Origin: Bacteroidales bacterium
GTDB lineage: Bacteria > Bacteroidota > Bacteroidia > Bacteroidales > UBA12077
DNA length: 26,860 nucleotides
Direction: 5' to 3'
Assembly (NCBI GenBank): GCA_030643125.1
Contig: DAOWML010000001.1
Span: 1-26,860 of the forward strand
Positions within the stretch are counted from its first letter, which is position 1; each line of letters starts with the position of its first letter. The notes under the pieces were generated by a model that saw nothing but the letters and a program-made list of their open reading frames with translations, ran no database searches and had not been told where the DNA came from. The position numbers and the translations under genes were made by a program. Positions 22,470 to 26,860 of the stretch are shown one piece after another.

Positions 22470-23453
22470 AGGCTTAAACCCAATAATTTCTCTTACTTCT
22501 TTAATTGTTTTAGATGCGCTTTCTCTTGCTTTTTCCGCACCCATATTTGCTACTTTCCTTAAATAGTCATTATTAGCAGAAATTTCCAGTATTTTTTCGC
22601 GAATAGGAGATGTGAAATGTATAATATCTTCGGCAAGCTGCTTTTTTAAATCACCATACCTGATTTCACAATTAGCATATTTTTCTTTAAAGAAATCAAT
22701 CGTGCTTTTTTCTGAAACAACGTTCATTAATGTAAATAAGTTTTGTATAGGTTCCGGCATTTCTGAATTCATTTCAGTGGGGCCACTATCAGTAACAGCA
22801 CGCATAACTTTTTTTCTAATATCTTTAGGATCGTCAACCAGGTAAATTCCATTTCCTTCTGATTTTCCCATTTTTCCCGTACCGTCTAAGCCTGGAATTT
22901 TTATTAATGTCTCACCAAAATTATATGGTTGAGGTTCGGTAAAATATTCAACTTTATACAAGTTATTGAAACGACGTGCAAATTTACGGGCCATTTCCAG
23001 ATTTTGCTCCTGATCTTTTCCCACAGGAACTTTTGATGCATTATGAATAATTATGTCAGCGGTTTGAAGTACAGGATAAGTCAGAAGACCTGCATTTACA
23101 TTTTCAGGCTGTTTTCGTATTTTGTCTTTAAATGATGTTGTTCGCTCAAGTTCCCCAATATAAGCATTCATATTTAGAAGAAGATATAATTCAGCTATCT
23201 CGGGAACATCACTTTGTATATATAAAGTTGAAACTTCAGGGTCTAATCCACAAGCCAGATATTCTGCCATAACTTGCTTAACGCTGCCATGTAAATCCCC
23301 CGGAGTGGGATGAGTTGTTAATGAATGATAATCGGCAATAAAAAAATAGCAGTTATTTGTGTGCTGCATTTTAACAAAGTTTTTCATAGCACCAAAATAA
23401 TTTCCTAAATGTAGATTTCCTGTTGGCCTAATTCCACTAACAACCGTTTCCAT
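22464..23453 (-). CDS. trpS: Tryptophan--tRNA ligase
   Basis: This 329-residue class I aminoacyl-tRNA synthetase has the first ATP-binding motif PTGNLHLGN (10-18, HIGH-like) and the second, GKMGKSEGN (193-201), in which KMSKS appears as KMGKS. YPVLQTADIIIHNASKVPVG and KDQEQNLEMAR form the tryptophan-binding region. Length and order match bacterial TrpS (about 325-335 residues). It charges tRNA-Trp in the cytoplasm. The ATG at 23453 lies about 33 bp from a symmetrical promoter element shared with the divergent DUF4834 gene. No T-box or leader attenuator is visible in the very short upstream region. Confidence 0.97.
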   Translation of the reverse strand: METVVSGIRPTGNLHLGNYFGAMKNFVKMQHTNNCYFFIADYHSLTTHPTPGDLHGSVKQVMAEYLACGLDPEVSTLYIQSDVPEIAELYLLLNMNAYIGELERTTSFKDKIRKQPENVNAGLLTYPVLQTADIIIHNASKVPVGKDQEQNLEMARKFARRFNNLYKVEYFTEPQPYNFGETLIKIPGLDGTGKMGKSEGNGIYLVDDPKDIRKKVMRAVTDSGPTEMNSEMPEPIQNLFTLMNVVSEKSTIDFFKEKYANCEIRYGDLKKQLAEDIIHFTSPIREKILEISANNDYLRKVANMGAEKARESASKTIKEVREIIGFKPF

Positions 23454-23485
23454 AAAATTTTATTTAATTTATTGATTGAATATAG

Positions 23486-23501
23486 TACTTTTGCAAAAGT
23501 A
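23486..23501. promoter_or_regulatory. Symmetrical bidirectional -7 element between trpS and the DUF4834 gene
   Basis: TACTTTTGCAAAAGTA is a perfect 16-bp palindrome. Each strand reads TACTTTTG, a full match to TAnnTTTG, so one site offers a -7 element in both directions. Leftward it would start the trpS transcript about 25 bases before the ATG; rightward it leaves a leader of about 95 bases. No -33 box is clear on either side. Confidence 0.55.
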
Positions 23502-23594
23502 AAAAATGTTTGTTAATAATTAACTCCTTCTTTCGCTTTTATGAAAGATGGTTTTTAAAAGAGATACTTTAAGAAAAGAGAAAAATAATATATT

Positions 23595-23831
23595 ATGGTC
23601 TTAGTTAGATTTTTATTGATCGTATTTTTAATTTATTTTATTATTCGAATTTTTACCCGATATATATTTCGATCTTATTTTAAAAAGATGCAAGGTAATT
23701 TTGAAAATCAACAAAACCAATACAACAACAAGAAAGAAGGTGATGTTACCATAAATACAAAATCCGGTAAGAATAAAAAGATTGATAAAAACGAGGGTGA
23801 TTATATTGATTACGAAGAAATAAAAGAATAA
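23595..23831 (+). CDS. DUF4834-family small membrane protein
   Basis: The 78-residue protein has one N-terminal membrane span (MVLVRFLLIVFLIYFIIRIF), a basic patch (TRYIFRSYFKKMQ) and a polar, Asn/Gln/Lys-rich cytoplasmic tail ending in an acidic DYIDYEEIKE. This layout is that of DUF4834, a short protein found only in Bacteroidota. Its function is unknown. A conserved-looking tail segment (GDVTINTKSGKNKKIDKNEG, about 51-70) may bind a partner. The gene is divergent from trpS and not in an obvious operon. Confidence 0.75.
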   Translation: MVLVRFLLIVFLIYFIIRIFTRYIFRSYFKKMQGNFENQQNQYNNKKEGDVTINTKSGKNKKIDKNEGDYIDYEEIKE

Positions 23832-24005
23832 TTGTTTTACTATCCTCCTTCACTAATTACAGGCTCTAATTAAATATTCATTTCCAGAGGATAATGGAAA
23901 TAAGCTATTGGTATTTTTCTCACAACGAACATAATGTAGGCCATTGCCTGCTATGCTTATAGATTTCAAATATTATCTAAAATAGTTGGGTTTTTGACAT
24001 ATAAA

Positions 24006-24482
24006 TCAAATTTTAAAAAGTGTTTCATCAGAGTTTTCGTAAGCTTCATCAATTAGTATATTTGATTTTTTAGATGCTTCAACTGCAAGCTGGTCACATC
24101 GTTCATTTTCGGGGATATTGGCGTGTCCTTTTATCCAATGGAATTTTACCTGGTGTTTTCGATAAATTTTTAAAAATCTGATCCACAGATCCGGATTTTT
24201 CTTTTTCTTAAATTGTTTTTTCTCCCAATCAAACACCCAGCCTTTTTCAACTGCATCGGCAACATATTTCGAATCAGTATAAATTTCTGCAATACTGTTT
24301 TCAAGCTTTAAGGTTTCCAGGGCAACTATAACAGCTAATAATTCCATTCTGTTATTTGTTGTTTTTCTAAATCCTTCTGAAAGTTCTTTTCTGTGCTGTC
24401 CGTATTTCATTACAATTCCGTATCCTCCCGGTCCGGGATTTCCACGGGCAGCGCCATCAGTATATATTATGATTTTTGACAT
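24006..24482 (-). CDS. rnhA: Ribonuclease HI
   Basis: The 158-residue protein carries every RNase HI catalytic residue: D9 in IIIYTDGAARGNPGPGGYG, E47 in NNRMELLAV, D70 in EIYTDSKYV, D130 in ENERCDQLAVEA, and H120 in HWIKGHAN. The basic handle region is present (WEKKQFKKKKNPDLW, 86-100). It degrades the RNA strand of RNA-DNA hybrids (Okazaki primers, R-loops) in the cytoplasm. A leftward near-match to the -7 consensus (minus-strand TATATTTA, 24500-24507) lies 17 bases upstream and overlaps the tail of the terminator of the preceding peptidase gene. It is a free-standing gene of normal length. Confidence 0.96.
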   Translation of the reverse strand: MSKIIIYTDGAARGNPGPGGYGIVMKYGQHRKELSEGFRKTTNNRMELLAVIVALETLKLENSIAEIYTDSKYVADAVEKGWVFDWEKKQFKKKKNPDLWIRFLKIYRKHQVKFHWIKGHANIPENERCDQLAVEASKKSNILIDEAYENSDETLFKI

Positions 24483-24503
24483 AAGTTTTATTTAAGGTAT
24501 AAA

Positions 24504-24538
24504 TATAAAAAAAGGGATGCAATAAAATGCATCCCTTT
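24504..24538 (-). terminator. Rho-independent terminator of the S46 peptidase gene
   Basis: An 11-bp stem AAAGGGATGCA/TGCATCCCTTT (24511-24521 with 24528-24538) with a 6-base loop is followed on the minus strand by TTTTTTTATA. It lies 22 bp after the peptidase stop. Confidence 0.92.
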
Positions 24539-24560
24539 ACTGATATAAAATTTAAACTGT

Positions 24561-26708
24561 TTATTTAATAATAGTCATTTCTTCAATTAAGTGTTTCGCT
24601 CCGGCAAATTTGTCAATAATAAATAGAGTATATCTTATATCTACACTAATTGTTCGTTGTAATTCTGGTTCGAAAACAATATCACCACTCATAGCTTCCC
24701 AATTGCCATCAAATGCAGTTCCTATTATTTCTCCTTTTCCGTTTATTACAGGGCTTCCTGAATTTCCTCCTGTAATATCATTTGTAGATAGGAATGCAAC
24801 AGGCATTTCACCATTTTTTAATGCATATTGTCCATAGTCTTTATTATTATAAAGTTCTTTTAATTTATCAGAAACTACAAATTCCCAGTTATCCGGATCT
24901 TCCTTTTCCATTACTCCTTTAAGAGTGGTTATATAATTGTAATGTACAGCATCCATTGGGTCGTAATCTAAAATGGAACCATAGCTTAAACGCATAGAGA
25001 AGTTTGCATCAGGATACATAGCTTCACCTTCGTTCATTTCCATAATACCACCAACATATAATCTGTGACCTTTATCGAAATCAGCATAAAATGGTGTTAA
25101 ATTTTTGTATAATTCCCGATATTTATTATATATCGATTTTGAAGCAATATATGCCGGATCTTTTGCTAATGCTTTAGCTGAAGGTTTTTCTAAAAACGCC
25201 CATAGTTTAACTGAATCTGTAAAAAACGATTTATTATACATCCTGTCAATAAACTTTGAATAATCATTTTTGTATTTTGTTTCAATAGTATTAAAAATGT
25301 CCGGTTGATATTTTTTATCCACATTTTCAGCAAAAATTTTAAACATGACTTTAGCCACTTTCTGATCTGTAGGTGCATTGTAGTTTTTGTAAAACTTTCT
25401 GGCTTTTTCTTTAGATTTACTAACTAAAGAATCAATTTCTTCCTTATTTCCTGAATTTAATACTTCTTCAAGATTTTTTGCTCCTGAAGCAAAATACACA
25501 AGTTCTGTACCTCTTAACAGAGTTTCGGAGATATATTGGTTGGTATGAATAAATTCTCCCCGAGACTTAACAGAGTTATCTATTAATGATAATGCATTCC
25601 CATATTTTTCTTTAAGTTCTGGTGACGAATTAAGCCAATCAGTAAATGTTTTCTCATTAACTTTTTTCTTATCAACGATTTTTAAACGTTTTAAAGCTTT
25701 ATTCATTCCTATTGAATACTTCCAATAATTTGTTGATCTTGAATATTTTGATGCATATTTAATACGAATAGCATCATCAGCGAGCATATCTTCTAAAAGA
25801 ATTTCCTGACGGATACCACGAATATAAATTCTGTTTGCATTGGTTATGTTAATTGCCTCCTCAACTTCTGTTGATATCATATATCTGTCAGTTCCTCCGG
25901 GATAGCCTAATATCATTGCGAAATCATTTTTCTCAACTCCTTTTAACGAAACAGGTAAATGATGTTTTGGTTTATAAGGAACATTATCCGGAGAATAATC
26001 AGCCGGTTTATTATCTTTATCAGCGTAAATTCTAAAAATAGAAAAATCACCGGTATGACGAGGCCACATCCAGTTGTCAGTATCGGCACCAAATTTCCCA
26101 ATTGATGATGGAGGCGCTCCAACCATTCTTATATCAGTAAATTTTTCATAAACCAAAAGAAAAAACTGATTACCTCCATAAAAACTTTGAACTCTTGCAT
26201 TGTAATGTGTTCCCTCAGTAGCTTCTTCAGCAATTTTACTTCCTACTTTATAAGCAGTATCTTGTCTTTCTGTTTCAGACATTTCTTGTGTGAAAACAGA
26301 ATTTATTTTTTCAGTTACATTTTCAATACGAACTAAAAATGTTACTGTTAGTCCCGGGGTTGCAATTTCTTCGTCCTTCGACATTGCCCAAAAACCTTTT
26401 TTCAAATAATCATGATCGGGAGTACTATGTTGTTGAATAGCTCCATAACCACAATGATGGTTAGTTAATACTAATCCTTGATCAGAAATTACCTCACCGG
26501 TACATCCACGCCCAAAAATTACAATGGCATCTTTTAAGCTGGTATTATTTACACTGTAAATTTCTTCAGCTGATAATTCGCAACCCATTTGTTGCATTTT
26601 TTCAATATTAAATTGTTGGATAAGTGATAATAACCACATTCCTTCATCAGCTTTTACTGAAATATTCAGAAGCAAAATGATACTTAAAATCGATAATAAT
26701 TTTTTCAT
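24561..26708 (-). CDS. S46-family serine dipeptidyl-peptidase, DPP7 type
   Basis: The 715-residue protein has a signal peptide (MKKLLSILSIILLLNISVKA, then DEGMWLL) and the S46 chymotrypsin-like catalytic triad: H85 in LTNHHCGYGA, D221 in WPRHTGDFSIF and S650 in GGNSGSPVI. The length matches DPP7/DPP11 enzymes (about 710-720). The residue 18 after the catalytic serine sets P1 preference in this family. Here it is G668 (AFDGNWEAMSGD), as in DPP7 (hydrophobic P1), rather than the Arg of DPP11 (acidic P1). The enzyme cuts dipeptides from peptide N-termini in the periplasm for amino-acid nutrition. It is a single gene with its own terminator. The specificity is inferred from one position. Confidence 0.93.
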   Translation of the reverse strand: MKKLLSILSIILLLNISVKADEGMWLLSLIQQFNIEKMQQMGCELSAEEIYSVNNTSLKDAIVIFGRGCTGEVISDQGLVLTNHHCGYGAIQQHSTPDHDYLKKGFWAMSKDEEIATPGLTVTFLVRIENVTEKINSVFTQEMSETERQDTAYKVGSKIAEEATEGTHYNARVQSFYGGNQFFLLVYEKFTDIRMVGAPPSSIGKFGADTDNWMWPRHTGDFSIFRIYADKDNKPADYSPDNVPYKPKHHLPVSLKGVEKNDFAMILGYPGGTDRYMISTEVEEAINITNANRIYIRGIRQEILLEDMLADDAIRIKYASKYSRSTNYWKYSIGMNKALKRLKIVDKKKVNEKTFTDWLNSSPELKEKYGNALSLIDNSVKSRGEFIHTNQYISETLLRGTELVYFASGAKNLEEVLNSGNKEEIDSLVSKSKEKARKFYKNYNAPTDQKVAKVMFKIFAENVDKKYQPDIFNTIETKYKNDYSKFIDRMYNKSFFTDSVKLWAFLEKPSAKALAKDPAYIASKSIYNKYRELYKNLTPFYADFDKGHRLYVGGIMEMNEGEAMYPDANFSMRLSYGSILDYDPMDAVHYNYITTLKGVMEKEDPDNWEFVVSDKLKELYNNKDYGQYALKNGEMPVAFLSTNDITGGNSGSPVINGKGEIIGTAFDGNWEAMSGDIVFEPELQRTISVDIRYTLFIIDKFAGAKHLIEEMTIIK

Positions 26709-26816
26709 GTTTTATTAATTTTGATTAAATAAATTTCCAATAGAATGGTAGAATATTCTTAGATTACTTAATTAGCGTAAAGTTTAATTTAAAAATAAAA
26801 ATATTGTTTTTTAACA

Positions 26817-26824
26817 TACCTTTG
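26817..26824 (+). promoter_or_regulatory. Putative -7 element for the gene starting at the right edge
   Basis: TACCTTTG fits TAnnTTTG, 21 bases before the ATG at 26846. It is a rightward promoter divergent from the S46 peptidase gene. Confidence 0.45.
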
Positions 26825-26845
26825 TTTCGAATTTATCAATTAATT

Positions 26846-26860
26846 ATGACAGAAAATAAA
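26846..26860 (+). CDS. Probable start of a rightward gene (first five codons only)
   Basis: ATG ACA GAA AAT AAA encodes MTENK and runs off the window. Support comes from the promoter match 21 bases upstream and the TAATT-ATG context seen before other genes here. The product cannot be named. Confidence 0.4.

Noticed and set aside
23880..23901. ATTTCCA/TGGAAAT hairpin after the DUF4834 gene as a terminator
   Set aside because: The stem is short (7 bp), weak in GC and followed by no T run, so it is not called.
26743..26755. AATGGTAGAATAT near the right edge as another REP tail
   Set aside because: It resembles the TATGGTAGAAAATTA tail but has no adjacent hairpin and could easily occur by chance in AT-rich DNA.

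Overview
The window is AT-rich chromosomal DNA from a member of the Bacteroidota, most likely a Bacteroidales/Marinilabiliales-type lineage. Support comes from the gene families (OmpP1/FadL porin with an N-terminal NQSAAWVRM-type motif, DUF5723, DUF4834, S46 dipeptidyl-peptidase, carboxypeptidase-regulatory-type TonB receptor), from repeated TAnnTTTG promoter -7 elements, and from the near absence of Shine-Dalgarno sequences. No rRNA, tRNA or CRISPR array was seen.

Layout. 1-522 (-) is the N-terminal part of a mannose-1-phosphate guanylyltransferase cut by the window edge. 660-2158 (+) encodes an MlaE/MlaF-type lipid ABC transporter core with no MCE/MlaD gene beside it. 2155-5660 is a sulfur-metabolism island: a leftward Crp/Fnr-family regulator diverges from a four-gene rightward operon (SQR-like flavoprotein, DUF1641 protein, TusE-type DsrC-family carrier, DsrE2-like protein) that ends in a strong hairpin terminator. 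The divergent promoter region carries two perfect 14-bp TGATnnnnATCA-type palindromes in tandem. 5704-6405 (-) is a secreted TPR-like protein of unknown role.

6473-7386 is a REP/RAYT locus. A single-domain HUH (Y1) transposase gene is bracketed by two near-identical copies of a GCGTAGC-hairpin unit about 840 bp apart, and its upstream side carries a second hairpin family (GTCCTnnnAGGAC heads). The array fuses in frame to what looks like the 5' end of a lipoprotein gene.

7508-15513 (-) encodes envelope proteins: an OmpP1/FadL porin, then, beyond a 465-bp palindrome-rich intergenic region, a three-gene operon (membrane-anchored DUF3352-like/beta-propeller protein, putative lipoprotein, DUF5723 beta-barrel). 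15676-22341 (+) carries a TonB-dependent receptor, an LPP20-like secreted protein, an NptA-type Na/Pi symporter with an unusual periplasmic N-terminal domain, and a ZupT-type zinc transporter. 22464-26708 holds housekeeping and peptide-use genes: trpS (-), a DUF4834 protein (+) sharing a symmetrical promoter with trpS, rnhA (-) and a DPP7-type S46 peptidase (-). A further rightward gene begins at the very end.

The two parts best worth a second look are the sulfur regulon with its double palindrome (sulfide oxidation linked to a TusE-type sulfur carrier under a three-cysteine Crp/Fnr protein) and the REP/RAYT locus, where two different hairpin heads share one conserved tail. The three-gene envelope operon is the best candidate for an uncharacterised protein system.
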